A stretch of DNA of 64,000 nt from Dyella caseinilytica (GCF_016865235.1 NZ_CP064030.1:3100001-3164000), one strand, 5' to 3'; positions 16,179 to 25,628 are shown, counted from the first letter of the stretch. The notes: generated from the sequence alone by a model not told the origin. A program made the numbers and translations.

Positions 16179-16781
16179 TCAGGCAGAAAGAAACCAATGG
16201 CCGAGGATCTGGTAATTGCCCTTCCCCACCACGTTATGGATCAGCACGAATTGGTCGACGTGCCAGGCGATGGGCTCAACCGGTACCGGCTCAGGCAACT
16301 CGCACCGCGCGTAGGCGAGCGTGACGTGCGGCGTGTACTGGCGTTCAGCGCGCCGATGCAAGCCAGCCTGGACCAGCGCCACGCCAAGGTCCTGCCACAA
16401 TGCCAGTAGCAAGGGCGGGACCGTCGTGCAGCGCATGACGCAGGGCGGCTCCCGCCCGCGAAAGCTCGCCGCGTAATCCAACGACCAATCAAAGGACGAA
16501 GCGTGTAGACCGTTCGCTGCAGCGCTTGCCCGCTCGATCGCCTCATCCGGCAACACGGGATAGTCGCCCAGAAAATTCAAGGTGGCATGGAAGCGTTCCG
16601 GCTTGCCCCAACGCGCACGCAACTCAGGATGCTGATCTTGCAGCCAGCCAGCAAGCCGATGCAGGCGCTGGCGCACGCCGCCTTCGGGCATCAGGGCAAA
16701 GAACAGGCGATGTGTTTCAGCACGCGCCTTCGGCACCGACCTCAAGAGACTGTGCTGTGCAGCAGGTGGATTCGCATGCAT
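16179..16781 (-). CDS. thpR: RNA 2',3'-cyclic phosphodiesterase (2H/LigT family)
   Basis: The 200-residue protein carries the two catalytic HxT motifs of the 2H phosphoesterase superfamily: HATL at 65-68 and HVTL at 152-155. The LFFALMPEGGVRQRL start is typical of ThpR/LigT, which opens 2',3'-cyclic phosphates at RNA ends. I used the ATG at 16781; a TTG at 16799 would add six residues. It is divergent from the SDR gene across 75-90 bp. Confidence 0.9.
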   Translation of the reverse strand: MHANPPAAQHSLLRSVPKARAETHRLFFALMPEGGVRQRLHRLAGWLQDQHPELRARWGKPERFHATLNFLGDYPVLPDEAIERASAAANGLHASSFDWSLDYAASFRGREPPCVMRCTTVPPLLLALWQDLGVALVQAGLHRRAERQYTPHVTLAYARCELPEPVPVEPIAWHVDQFVLIHNVVGKGNYQILGHWFLSA

Positions 16782-16872
16782 GGCCGAAGCGTACTCCAAC
16801 GCTCGCGTAGCCGTGCGTTACGCTTGCGGTTTGATGCCCGAAGGTGCCCAGGCCATGCCAAAGATTCCAGCC

Positions 16873-17655
16873 ATGACAACCTACGACGCTCATCCCATGC
16901 ATGATCGCGTCGTCCTGATCACCGGCGGCGCACAAGGCGTCGGCCGCGGCATTGCGCAGGCCGTGCTCGGAGCAGGCGGCTCCGTGATGATCGGCGATCT
17001 GGACAAGGAAGCAGGTGCCGCCTGCCTGCAGGAGTGGCAGGTTGGCGATCGCGCGGCCTTTCGCCAGCTCGACGTTTCGCGCGAAAGCAGCGTACGTCGC
17101 TGGGTCGATGCGGCCCTTGCGCGTTTTGGCCGCATCGACGGCCTAGTCAACAACGCCGGCATTGCTGATCCGTTACGCGAGCCCTTGCACACCCTGCCGC
17201 TGGAAAAATGGAATCGCTACATCAACACCAATCTCACCGGCGCATTTCTCTGCAGCAAGTACACGCTGCCGGCGCTGAACAAGGCCAACGGCGCGATCAT
17301 CAACATCGCTTCCACGCGAGCACTGCAATCCGAACCGGATACCGAAGCCTATGCAGCGAGCAAAGGCGGGTTGGTGGCGCTGACTCACGCGATGGCAGTA
17401 AGCGTAGGTCCGTCGGTCCGCGTCAACGCCATCCTGCCCGGCTGGATCGTCACCGATGCCTGGCAGAAACCGCAGAAACGCCACACACCGAAATTGAGCC
17501 GCATCGATCACCAGCAACATCCGGCTGGACGCGTCGGCACGCCCGAAGATATTGGTGCGCTGGCGGTTTATCTACTGAGTTCAGCCGCCGGTTTCGTGAC
17601 GGGCCAGCATTTCGTAGTGGACGGCGGCATGACGGTCAAGATGCAGTACGCGTGA
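16873..17655 (+). CDS. SDR-family oxidoreductase
   Basis: The 260-residue protein is a classical short-chain dehydrogenase. The cofactor motif TGGAQGVG is at 17-24, NNAG at 93-96, and the catalytic Ser147, Tyr160 and Lys164 are in STRALQ and YAASK. The acidic residue in IGDLD after the second strand suggests NAD preference. GFVTGQHFVVDGGMTVK is the usual C-terminal substrate-side signature. The substrate is unknown. Upstream in-frame ATGs exist, at 16855 with a GAAGG element; the true start may be there or at 16897. Confidence 0.88.
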   Translation: MTTYDAHPMHDRVVLITGGAQGVGRGIAQAVLGAGGSVMIGDLDKEAGAACLQEWQVGDRAAFRQLDVSRESSVRRWVDAALARFGRIDGLVNNAGIADPLREPLHTLPLEKWNRYINTNLTGAFLCSKYTLPALNKANGAIINIASTRALQSEPDTEAYAASKGGLVALTHAMAVSVGPSVRVNAILPGWIVTDAWQKPQKRHTPKLSRIDHQQHPAGRVGTPEDIGALAVYLLSSAAGFVTGQHFVVDGGMTVKMQYA

Positions 17656-17692
17656 ATCCGTACTGCATCAACACAATCGACTGCTAGCGCGA

Positions 17693-18193
17693 TCAACCTT
17701 CATCGCGCAGGAACACTGGCAGGTCTGTGGTCGGTACGGGCGCGGATAGGCCATACATCATCATGACGACGTGGCCGCGATGATAGGTCGCATGATTGAT
17801 CACGTGCAGCAGAATATCACGGCGACACATCGCCCCTTCGCGACCACCGATGAACGTGAAGCGGATGGTCTCATCGCCAGCGGCCTGATCCAGCGTTCCG
17901 GCAAAGCGGATATACCAGTCGTTGAGCCGCACTTGGTTTTCCCGAAGCGACTCGAAGTCTGGGCAATCCTCGGGATTGCGGGAGGTGAAGCCGTGCGGCA
18001 CGCCTTCCAGGTGCGCTTTCCAGACCTGATCCATGGCGTTCACATGGTTCAGCGTGCGCAGCAGGCTGCCGAAGACGATCGGCTGGGAACGCACAAGATC
18101 CGGCTCCGGCACGCCCGCCAATGCCTGAAAAATCAGCCGATCGGCCCACGCCCGATAGCGTGTGAGCATCTGCAGATCCTGAACAGGATGCAT
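17693..18193 (-). CDS. DinB-family putative metal-dependent protein
   Basis: The 166-residue four-helix protein shows the DinB metal ligands: His50 in TLNHVNAMD and the C-terminal HVINHATYHRGH set (His130, 134, 138, 141). DinB/YfiT proteins bind nickel, zinc or similar ions, and some are thiol-dependent transferases; this one cannot be assigned further. No signal peptide is present. Its 3' end converges with the SDR gene 38 bp away. Confidence 0.85.
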   Translation of the reverse strand: MHPVQDLQMLTRYRAWADRLIFQALAGVPEPDLVRSQPIVFGSLLRTLNHVNAMDQVWKAHLEGVPHGFTSRNPEDCPDFESLRENQVRLNDWYIRFAGTLDQAAGDETIRFTFIGGREGAMCRRDILLHVINHATYHRGHVVMMMYGLSAPVPTTDLPVFLRDEG

Positions 18194-18482
18194 GTGATCT
18201 ATCCTCGGAAAAACGATTCACCATCGTAACCGCATATTTTTGCCGCGCCATGCACATCAATCCGCACGGATTGGCGTATATGAACGCGTACGCGCCTTGA
18301 GTTTGTTTATCCACGATTTGGTTTGCAGCAAAGTCAAACAACACAACACCTTGGGAGTGCTACGCAAGCATCGGGCGCAAGTTGTCCGCTGAACAAAGAT
18401 GAACTTGTCAGTTTTTTCCTGTATGTGGTCGCACGTTTTCTCGCGTTTTCTCTTGTACGGTGCACGCCGAGGAGGAGACACC

Positions 18483-19658
18483 ATGAAAACAATGACTTCC
18501 ACGCAATATATTTCGACGAGACGCACCTGGCTTGTGCGTTCCGCCGCCGCTTTATTCGCTGCTGCCGCCGCGCTAACGGCGCTCCCGCAGCAAGCCAATG
18601 CCGGCGTCTTCATCGGCGTTGGCATTACCGTCGGCTTTCCGCCTCCGATATTGCCCGTGTACGTGCAACCGGCGATCCCTGCTCCCGGCTATATCTGGAC
18701 GCCGGGTTATTGGGCATGGAATGGCTACGCGTATTACTGGGTGCCCGGTACCTGGGTGCTGGCGCCGTTCTATGGTGCGCTGTGGACGCCTGGCTATTGG
18801 GGCTGGGTTGGCGGCGTGTACGCCTTCCATCCCGGTTACTGGGGCACGCATGTCGGCTTCTATGGCGGCGTGAATTACGGCTATGGTTATGGCGGTGTCG
18901 GTTACGTCGGCGGCCACTGGGGGGCGGGCGGTTTCTATTACAACCGCAGCGTGAACCAGTTTGGCGGCGTGCACATCACCAATGTCTACAACCAGACGGT
19001 GGTGAACAACACCTACATCAGCCGCACCAGTTACAACGGCGGCCAAGGTGGCCTCGCCGCACGTGCCACACCACAGGAAATGGCTTATGCCCGCGATCCG
19101 CATAATGTTGGCCCGATCGCAGCACAACAGCAGCAGATGACTGCTGCCAGCCACAACCAAGCGATGCTTGCGTCGGTCAATCACGGCAGCCCGGCGATTG
19201 CAGCCACGCAGCGCCCGGGCGTGTTCAGCGGTGCGGGCGTTGTAGCGGCTCGCGGTGCCGCAGTCGGTGCGGGCGCAGCGGGTGCTGCCATGGCGGCTGG
19301 CCGATTCACGCCAGCGGCCGCGAACGCTCAACGCGTCAACAACAACATGGCGCTCCGTTCGGCAAGCTTCGCCCCCCATGCCAACACGGCGGGTGCAGCA
19401 CGGCCTGCCAGCTATAACAGCGCCGCCTACCACTCGGCAGCGGTGAATCGCCCCAGCTCAGCTAACTACAGCGCGCATACGCAGAGCACCTACCACCCGC
19501 AAGCAACGAGCTACCGGCCGCAAGCACAGAGCTATCACGCGGCTGCACCGCAGTACCACGCACAATCCCGGCCCGCGCCAGCGCCACGAGCAGCGGCGCC
19601 TCGCGGCGGTGGCGGCGGTGGACATCCACAAGGCGGTCACGATTCACGCCACACGTGA
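18483..19658 (+). CDS. YXWGXW-repeat secreted protein, copy 1
   Basis: The 391-residue product has a long basic signal peptide (cleavage after QANA near residue 40), a Pro-rich lead (PPILPVYVQPAIPAPGYIW) and three or more YXWGXW-like units: PGYWAWNGYAYYWVPGTW, PGYWGWVGGVYAFHPGYWG. A Gly/Tyr stretch (NYGYGYGGVGY) and GGFYYNRSVNQFGGVHITNVYNQTVV follow; the C-terminal half is Ala/Gln/Ser-rich. The YXWGXW repeat (PF12779) has no known function; an extracytoplasmic role is likely. A strong GAGGAGGAG ribosome site precedes the ATG. A paralogue of the same layout lies at 57809. A terminator follows. Confidence 0.85.
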   Translation: MKTMTSTQYISTRRTWLVRSAAALFAAAAALTALPQQANAGVFIGVGITVGFPPPILPVYVQPAIPAPGYIWTPGYWAWNGYAYYWVPGTWVLAPFYGALWTPGYWGWVGGVYAFHPGYWGTHVGFYGGVNYGYGYGGVGYVGGHWGAGGFYYNRSVNQFGGVHITNVYNQTVVNNTYISRTSYNGGQGGLAARATPQEMAYARDPHNVGPIAAQQQQMTAASHNQAMLASVNHGSPAIAATQRPGVFSGAGVVAARGAAVGAGAAGAAMAAGRFTPAAANAQRVNNNMALRSASFAPHANTAGAARPASYNSAAYHSAAVNRPSSANYSAHTQSTYHPQATSYRPQAQSYHAAAPQYHAQSRPAPAPRAAAPRGGGGGGHPQGGHDSRHT

Positions 19659-19691
19659 GTCGTAGCGCCACTTCCACCATCGGGTGAACTC

Positions 19692-19728
19692 AAAGCCCCG
19701 GAGCAACGCTTCCGGGGCTTTTCTTTTA
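19692..19728 (+). terminator. Rho-independent terminator after YXWGXW copy 1
   Basis: A 9-bp stem AGCCCCGGA/TCCGGGGCT (19694-19702 with 19711-19719), an 8-nt loop and a T-rich tail TTTTCTTTT follow the stop by 35 bp. Confidence 0.9.
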
Positions 19729-19830
19729 CGCTGATCAGGCAGTCGTCTTTCTTGCCATGAACCATGTCACGGCATGTTGCGAGCGCACGACCTTCACGTG
19801 ACGCTTGCGCAAGAAATATGGCAACCCTGA

Positions 19831-20688
19831 TCAGTGCGCAAGTTCGCCGCCGGTGAGCAGGGTACGGATCATGTGCAGCTTTGCTTTGAACTGCTGCTCG
19901 TTGGCCGGTCCCATCCGCAGCATCAGCTTCTGGCCATTGGACAGCGATTGCAGTTGCGGATCGACAAACAGATATCGCGAACCTGACTTCGTCAGCGCAA
20001 TCGGATCATGCAAATCAGGCGCCGCAAGCATGTCGTCGATGGCCGCGACCAATCGGTCGTTGAAATAGCCGTGCGGATAGCCAAGCTCACGATAAGCCTG
20101 CTGGAACAAGGGATAATTGTGCCGATACCACGCAACCAGCGCGTGCGGATCGACACTTTCCAGCACCGCGACGTACGGATCGTAGCGACCCGCATTGCTG
20201 GCATTGATCACGGTAATACCGTTGGCCTGCGCAGTCTGCAGGCTGCCCTTGGGCGTACGCAGCGGCAGGATATAGCTGCTACCCATGCTGTGGCGTGGGA
20301 GCGCATCAATCGTGGCGACCGTACGCGAAATGATCTGATTGGGCACAAGCAACGAATGCAAATCACCGCCGCTTGCCAGTGATGCCAAAGCGCTGATCAC
20401 GCTGGCATCGCTTTCGGCGAGCGCAGGCAGAGGCGCCGTGGACGCTGCAGCGGGGCTCGATTCGGCTTGCGTGATGGGATGTTGGATGGCAGCGGCAGAT
20501 GCGCTGCTGGCCGGTGCGCTTGATGATGCTGGCGCGGGCAAAGTCTCCAGCGTGTTGCCCTGCGTCTCCTTGGGATGCATGGCCATCCGGACCAGGTACA
20601 CGCCGGCCACGACAATGGCCAACAACACGATGATCGCCACAAACCAACTGGCGTACGACGCCTGCTTCCTGTGATTTCTCCGGTTCAC
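19831..20688 (-). CDS. DUF3014 membrane-anchored protein
   Basis: The 285-residue protein has one N-terminal membrane segment (about residues 14-34), an Ala/Ser/Pro-rich linker (50-90) and a C-terminal DUF3014 domain with PRHSMGSSYILPLRTPKGSL and YDPYVAVLESVDPHALVAWYRHNYPLFQQAYRELGYP. The domain should lie in the periplasm. Function is unknown. The start is a GTG at 20688, preceded by GGCAGGA. It stands alone, and is on the same strand as the sulfotransferase gene upstream. Confidence 0.87.
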   Translation of the reverse strand: MNRRNHRKQASYASWFVAIIVLLAIVVAGVYLVRMAMHPKETQGNTLETLPAPASSSAPASSASAAAIQHPITQAESSPAAASTAPLPALAESDASVISALASLASGGDLHSLLVPNQIISRTVATIDALPRHSMGSSYILPLRTPKGSLQTAQANGITVINASNAGRYDPYVAVLESVDPHALVAWYRHNYPLFQQAYRELGYPHGYFNDRLVAAIDDMLAAPDLHDPIALTKSGSRYLFVDPQLQSLSNGQKLMLRMGPANEQQFKAKLHMIRTLLTGGELAH

Positions 20689-20831
20689 GATCCTGCCTAT
20701 TTCACAATGACCCGTAGATTGTGACAGGCAGGAAGCCGATTTGTTCGATCACAGCGCAAGGCACGGTTCAGTGCGCGGCGTGAAGACCGCGAACGCAGCT
20801 ATCAAGCACACACGCGGAGCTTGCGAGGTTA

Positions 20832-21809
20832 TCAGGCGACCCGAATTTGCCCATCGGCCAAAGTGGTTACGCCGATTCCGGCCTCTGCCACTTCGGTCTC
20901 CGACGTACGAATCGGCAGTGGCGCCAGGAAGCTGTCTTCGCGGTTGAAAGCAAGACTGCTGGCCGCGTACAGCTCCTCGTACGAGGACAGACGCTCACGC
21001 AGTGATTCGCGTAGTTGCGGACCGAACAGGCTATCCACCTTGCTTTCGGTTTGATGCGGCAAGCCACTGAGCGCATCGCGCTTCCAAGGCTCGGCCTTGG
21101 GATCGGCGATGTTTTGATAACACGCCTGATCCAGCTCGACCTCGCTTGGCAGATTCAGGAATGTACACAAGCGCTGCCATTCCTCGGCCGGGTTGTGCAT
21201 CAGGTCTTCGAGGAAGACGAAATGATGGTTGCGCACGCCGATGCGCGAACGATGTATTTTCGCCGCGAGATTCCAACGTCCAACCCATTGCGTCAGACCG
21301 CCGCTGAAGGATTTGTTGTTGTAGCGCAGCTCGGCGTCGGTGATCGAGGCCAGCACATCGATGCCGGGGCGGATCACATGGATCACGCGCGCATTTGGAA
21401 GATAGCGCTCGATCTCCGGCAGATAATGCAGGTGGTGCGGCGTCTTCTCGATCCACATTGAACGCCCACCCTGCTCGGCAAGGCCATCCAGAATGTCGAT
21501 GAAGCGCGCCACGCAGTCGTCCTGAAACCAGGGCGCGCGGGAAAGCGGCTGCCCTTGACCCAGCAGGCTCTGCTGCAGCTCCATGAATTCGTGGCGGCCA
21601 TAGCGGCGGGTCAGCCCCAGAAGGCGCGCCAGGTTCCGGCGACGCGGTTTACCGGCACCTTCATCGCCCAGGCGGTAATGCAAGCCGCCGAGCAGTCGGG
21701 GAAAGAAGCCAGTTTCCGGAAGAGTGAAGACTTGCGGGTGACGGGCCAGCATGGCCTGCACGATAGTGGTGCCCGACCGTGGGCATCCGACGACAAAGGT
21801 TCGTTGCAT
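20832..21809 (-). CDS. Sulfotransferase-family protein
   Basis: The 325-residue protein begins with the 5'-phosphosulfate binding loop CPRSGTT (9-15), the hallmark of PAPS-dependent sulfotransferases, and has the 3'-phosphate-side VIHVIRPGIDVLASI segment near residue 140. WIEKTPHHLHYLPEI is typical of the Sulfotransfer_3 group. It transfers sulfate to an unknown acceptor, perhaps an envelope glycan or metabolite. It starts at an ATG right after an AT-rich region with no obvious partner gene. Confidence 0.85.
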   Translation of the reverse strand: MQRTFVVGCPRSGTTIVQAMLARHPQVFTLPETGFFPRLLGGLHYRLGDEGAGKPRRRNLARLLGLTRRYGRHEFMELQQSLLGQGQPLSRAPWFQDDCVARFIDILDGLAEQGGRSMWIEKTPHHLHYLPEIERYLPNARVIHVIRPGIDVLASITDAELRYNNKSFSGGLTQWVGRWNLAAKIHRSRIGVRNHHFVFLEDLMHNPAEEWQRLCTFLNLPSEVELDQACYQNIADPKAEPWKRDALSGLPHQTESKVDSLFGPQLRESLRERLSSYEELYAASSLAFNREDSFLAPLPIRTSETEVAEAGIGVTTLADGQIRVA

Positions 21810-21839
21810 GAGCAGCTTGCGCCCCCCGCTTTTTATTGA

Positions 21840-22144
21840 CTACTTAAATACTTCGTACTGCTTCGGCGCAGCTCGAACCATTCAACGTGTCAGGTTACCG
21901 TAAGTTGACGCAACTTACACACATCCATCATGTGTGTCCACATTATTGCGCTCGATTTACAGAACTTAACGCCCCAAACATGCTGCGCAGCAACAGACGC
22001 CCCTTTTTCCCCTGAACCGAATATCGGCAAGCAGCCAACACCTGTGCTGCATGCTTCCAGAACATCTTTTTGCGACCCGTGGCGACATTACTCCAACACA
22101 GAGCTCGCGCAAATCATTCAGGGCTTGCCTCCCAACCCATTAAC
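21840..22144. other. Gene-free stretch between sulfotransferase and chitinase genes
   Basis: Lower-GC sequence upstream of the sulfotransferase gene, presumably holding its promoter. Short open frames here have no supporting ribosome site or recognisable product. Confidence 0.5.
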
Positions 22145-22174
22145 AAAAAGCCACCGGCACTCCGTACCGGTGGC
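22145..22174 (-). terminator. Rho-independent terminator of the first tandem chitinase
   Basis: On the minus strand, an 8-bp GCCACCGG/CCGGTGGC stem (22167-22174 with 22150-22157) with a 9-nt loop is followed by TTTTT (22149-22145), about 72 bp after the stop codon. Confidence 0.88.
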
Positions 22175-22246
22175 CCGCTCTGCCCATCGTCATCCCTGTT
22201 GCGGATCGGGCATGCCTCCCGATCCGCAACAGTTTCCCCCTGCTCT

Positions 22247-23809
22247 TTACTTGCCTAGATCCTTCAGGACCTCGTTGGTGTAACCCAGGATCCCCACACT
22301 GGGATACGAGTTACAGGTCGACGAGGCCGAACCTGCCGCACACGGCGTGTCGCGATCCAACGACCAGAAGTGCACGCCAGCCAGACCGTTGGCGGTGGCG
22401 TAGTTGGTGATCGTGTCGATATCGGCCAGCGTGGTGATTTCACCGGATGTATCGTTCTGCCCGATCATCGGCGTCAGCTCGATATGGCTGGCCGGGACGT
22501 TGTAGTACTGCTCGAGGTTCGCGACGGCCTGAACTGCGGATTGGCCCATTTCGCAGGCGCCACTCACCACGACGCAGTTCGAGCTGCTCGCACTGCCATA
22601 GTCCATCACCATCAGGTTGACGGTGTAGTGAGTCAGCGCGGGCGTCGCCTGGATCGCTTGTACCACCCACTGACCCAGTTCATTGACGGTACCCGTGCCG
22701 CTGTCCGGCCCTCCCAGCGAGGCGACGGTGAAGGAGAAACGCAGGCTCGGATACGCCGACTGCGCCGCCGCCGCATCCGCTACGAGCTGCTGAACCTCCG
22801 CCTGCGTCTGCCCGCCTTCGATATCGAAGTCCACGCCGATCATCTGCGAGGTGTAGTACTCGGCAATGAAGCTCTCAAAAGCGGAAGCCGAAGAGCAAGT
22901 GAACACGCCATCCGCACCACCGGTGGAAACGATGTAATCCAATCCTGCGCTGGCGAGTGAATTGGCTGCACCTGGTGTGATGTTGGCGCTAATGAATTCC
23001 GACGGCGTCACGCCTGCCCAGCTCTCGCTGCCACACTCACCGGTGGCGAAGGCGAGGGAAATCGCTGGCAGTTGCGGCACTTCGGTTGCGTACAGACTGC
23101 CGCTACCCACAACCGGAATCAGCGTACCAGTCACCTCGGTCGACATGGCATACGTATTCCAGTTCATGTTGATGCTCATGTCCTTATAAGGACTGAACAC
23201 GAATCCACTGGGTGTGGGCGTTGGTGTGGGCGTCGGAGTGGGTGTGGGCGTCGGAGTGGGCGTTGGTGTTGGCGTCGGAGTGGGTGTCGGCGTCGGAGTG
23301 GGCGAGCCACTGCACGCACCGATCGAGGTCCACGGCGCGCCACTGCCGGCCGCGCCATTGTCGGTTGCCGGATTGTTGCCCTGCGTCCAGAAGTTCGCTT
23401 CGTAATTGACGCCGCTCTCGCTGACCAATGCGCCGCCGTTGTAAGCGGTGGTCGAAACCCAGGCCGGATCGCAGCCAGGCGATGGCGTCGGCGTGGGCGT
23501 CGGGGTCGGTGAGCCACTGCATGAACCCTGCGATGTCCAGGGTTCTCCACTACCGGATCCGCCATTGCTTGTCGCCGGGTTATTGTCCTGCGTCCAATAA
23601 TTCGCGACGTAATTGACACCGCTCTCACTGACTTCATTGCCAGCGACATAGACGTTAGTGGAAACCCACGCCGCGGCACAGGTGGACTGCGCGTGCACAG
23701 CCTGTACCGGCACTAGGGTGAGCACACCGGTCGACAAAGCCGCTCCGACCGCGGTACTCAACGAACTCAACGCCAGCGTGGACCACTTGGTTGATTTCTT
23801 CACTTGCAT
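22247..23809 (-). CDS. Secreted GH18 protein with two chitin-binding modules (tandem copy A)
   Basis: The 520-residue product has a signal peptide (to about residue 40, VHAQ), two CBM5/12-type chitin-binding modules at about 43-98 and 112-166 (each with SESGVNY-ANxWTQ and PWTS), Pro-Thr linkers at 101-110 and 170-200, and a GH18 catalytic domain to the end. The catalytic strand reads IGVDFDIEGG with Glu331 as the acid; the first Asp of the usual DxxDxDxE is Ile324. It should degrade chitin outside the cell. The ATG at 23809 follows GGAGA. Copy B at 24255 shares over most of its length, including signal peptide and leader. Confidence 0.93.
   Translation of the reverse strand: MQVKKSTKWSTLALSSLSTAVGAALSTGVLTLVPVQAVHAQSTCAAAWVSTNVYVAGNEVSESGVNYVANYWTQDNNPATSNGGSGSGEPWTSQGSCSGSPTPTPTPTPSPGCDPAWVSTTAYNGGALVSESGVNYEANFWTQGNNPATDNGAAGSGAPWTSIGACSGSPTPTPTPTPTPTPTPTPTPTPTPTPTPTPTPSGFVFSPYKDMSINMNWNTYAMSTEVTGTLIPVVGSGSLYATEVPQLPAISLAFATGECGSESWAGVTPSEFISANITPGAANSLASAGLDYIVSTGGADGVFTCSSASAFESFIAEYYTSQMIGVDFDIEGGQTQAEVQQLVADAAAAQSAYPSLRFSFTVASLGGPDSGTGTVNELGQWVVQAIQATPALTHYTVNLMVMDYGSASSSNCVVVSGACEMGQSAVQAVANLEQYYNVPASHIELTPMIGQNDTSGEITTLADIDTITNYATANGLAGVHFWSLDRDTPCAAGSASSTCNSYPSVGILGYTNEVLKDLGK
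23211..23303 (-). repeat. Pro-Thr linker microsatellite, copy A
   Basis: About 15 tandem CCN-ACN codon pairs (seen as GGTGTGGGCGTT-type units on the plus strand) encode the linker between the second chitin-binding module and the catalytic domain. A shorter run lies at 23483-23512. Confidence 0.9.
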
Positions 23810-24217
23810 GGGACTGTCTCCAAGGTTGGATTGAACCGCAACAGGTGAGGAACATCGGCGTACTCGTGACTGCACTCCCTACAATCACGCGGGGACATGC
23901 GCCATCGCGCATCCATGCTCGATACTGCGTGTAGTGGGGTTTGCTTTGAATCAAAAGCGCGGCGCGAACCGGTAAGCCGATGCGCGCGTCACATGTACAT
24001 ACCTGCTGCGGACCGAACACTCTCCGCCGGCAGCAGGATCCCCTGCTCCGTTTTGTAAAATCTGAAAATGCGTCCTGGACTTTTAGACTCGCCGCGTGCG
24101 TTTCCTATCCGCACACGTCTCCCACAAATCAAGCCTTCGCGTGTTTGCTTCGTGAGCGGTGCATCCATGCACCGCGAAAGCTCTGAATAAATCAGTGCTT
24201 CCTTCGGAACAGACCGA
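23810..24217 (-). other. Leader and upstream region of chitinase copy A
   Basis: No gene seen. About 110 bp upstream of the ATG are clearly homologous to the region upstream of copy B (25629-25735), with shared blocks GGATTGAACCGCAA, ACATCGGCG and CATCNCGCATCCAT. The conserved block probably holds promoter and regulator sites of both genes. Confidence 0.6.
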
Positions 24218-24245
24218 GCGCAAGGCACATGGTTGTGCCTTGCGC
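24218..24245 (-). terminator. Strong hairpin downstream of chitinase copy B
   Basis: Perfect 12-bp arms (24218-24229 and 24234-24245) with a TGGT loop begin 9 bp after the stop codon of copy B. No T-tract follows, so it may terminate weakly or stabilise the 3' end. Confidence 0.6.
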
Positions 24246-24254
24246 GATCGAGCC

Positions 24255-25628
24255 TTACTTGCCGAGATCTTTCAGAATTTCATTGGTGTACCCGAGTACG
24301 CCTACACTCGGATACGAATTACAGGTCGGCGAGGACGAACCGCTCGCCGCACACGGCGTATCACGATCCAGCGACCAGAAATGCACACCGGCAAGGCCAT
24401 TGGCGGTCGCGTAGTTGGTGATCGTGTCGATATCGGCCAAGGTGGTGATTTCACCGGAGCTATCGTTCTGACCGATCATCGGCGTCAACTCGATGTGGCT
24501 GAACGGGATGCCATAGGTGTGTTGCAAGTTCACCACCGCCTGGATCGCCGACTGGCCCATTTCACAAGCGCCATTCACCACCACGCAATTTGCCGATGAC
24601 GTCGTGGAATAATCCATCGCCATCAGGTTGATGGTGTAGTTGTTGATCGCCGGACTCGACGCCTGAATGGCCTGCACGACTTCAGCGCCAAGCGAATTGA
24701 CTCCACCGTAGCTGCCATCCGACGCCCCTAGCGTCGCAATCGTGAAGGAGAAGCGCAAGTTCGGATACTGCGACTGAGCCGCCGCAGCGTCGGCAACGAG
24801 CTGCTGGATCTCTGCTTGAGTCTGTCCGCCTTCAATATCGAAATCCACACCAATCATCTGTGGCGTGTAGTACTCGGCGATGAAGCTTTCGAATGCCGAT
24901 GGCGAGGAACACGTGAACACGCCGGCCTGACCACCGGTGGAGATGATGTAATCCAGCCCTGCGCTGGCCAGGGAGTTGGCCGCACCCGACGTGATATTCG
25001 CGGAAATGAATTCCGACGGCGTCACACCGGCCCAGCTTTCGCTACCGCACGCGCCCGTAGCAAACGCAATGGTAAGCGCCGGCAGCTGCGGCACTTGGGT
25101 TGCATACAGACTGCCGCTGCCCACGACCGGAATCAGCGTACCGGTCACCTCCGTCGACATGGCGTAGGTATTCCAGTTCATATTGATGCTCATGTCCTTA
25201 TAAGGACTGAACACGAATCCGCTGGGTGCCGGTGTTGGTGTCGGCGTGGGTGTAGGGGTCGGTGTAGGAGTTGGCGTGGGTGTAGGAGTCGGGGTTGGGG
25301 TTGGAGTTGGCGTCGGTGTAGGAGTCGGCGAACTACCGCACGCACCTTGCGAGGTCCACGGTTCGCCACTGCCCGAACCACCATTGTTGGTGGCTGGATC
25401 ATTGCCCTGTGTCCACCAGTTGGCGACGTAATTGATGCCGCTTTCACTGGCAACGTCGCCCGCTGTATAGATTGCCGTTGCACTCCAGGCGGCAGCGCAT
25501 GTCGTCTGTGCATGCACGGTCTGCACCGGCGCGACAGTAAGCAAGGTGGTGGACAGCGCCGCGCCCAGCGCGGTACTCAGCGAACTCAAAGTCAGGGTGG
25601 ACCACTTCGTCGACTTCTTCACTTGCAT
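24255..25628 (-). CDS. Secreted GH18 protein with one chitin-binding module (tandem copy B)
   Basis: The 457-residue paralogue of copy A has the same signal peptide (MQVKKSTKWSTL start), one CBM5/12 module at about 43-98, one long Pro-Thr linker and the same GH18 domain, with the IGVDFDIEGG strand near residue 265. It ends, like copy A, in YTNEILKDLGK. The main differences are loss or non-gain of the second binding module and linker length. The ATG at 25628 follows GGAGA in the same context as copy A. A longer frame extends upstream to 25874 but runs through the conserved non-coding leader, so I reject it. Confidence 0.93.
   Translation of the reverse strand: MQVKKSTKWSTLTLSSLSTALGAALSTTLLTVAPVQTVHAQTTCAAAWSATAIYTAGDVASESGINYVANWWTQGNDPATNNGGSGSGEPWTSQGACGSSPTPTPTPTPTPTPTPTPTPTPTPTPTPTPTPTPAPSGFVFSPYKDMSINMNWNTYAMSTEVTGTLIPVVGSGSLYATQVPQLPALTIAFATGACGSESWAGVTPSEFISANITSGAANSLASAGLDYIISTGGQAGVFTCSSPSAFESFIAEYYTPQMIGVDFDIEGGQTQAEIQQLVADAAAAQSQYPNLRFSFTIATLGASDGSYGGVNSLGAEVVQAIQASSPAINNYTINLMAMDYSTTSSANCVVVNGACEMGQSAIQAVVNLQHTYGIPFSHIELTPMIGQNDSSGEITTLADIDTITNYATANGLAGVHFWSLDRDTPCAASGSSSPTCNSYPSVGVLGYTNEILKDLGK
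25231..25330 (-). repeat. Pro-Thr linker microsatellite, copy B
   Basis: A 100-bp run of CCN-ACN codon pairs encodes the linker of chitinase copy B. The third-base pattern differs from copy A, so the arrays have changed independently since duplication. Confidence 0.9.

Noticed and set aside
23211..25330. GT/GG-rich tandem arrays looked at as CRISPR or short repeats
   Set aside because: They are in frame and encode Pro-Thr linkers; no spacer structure.
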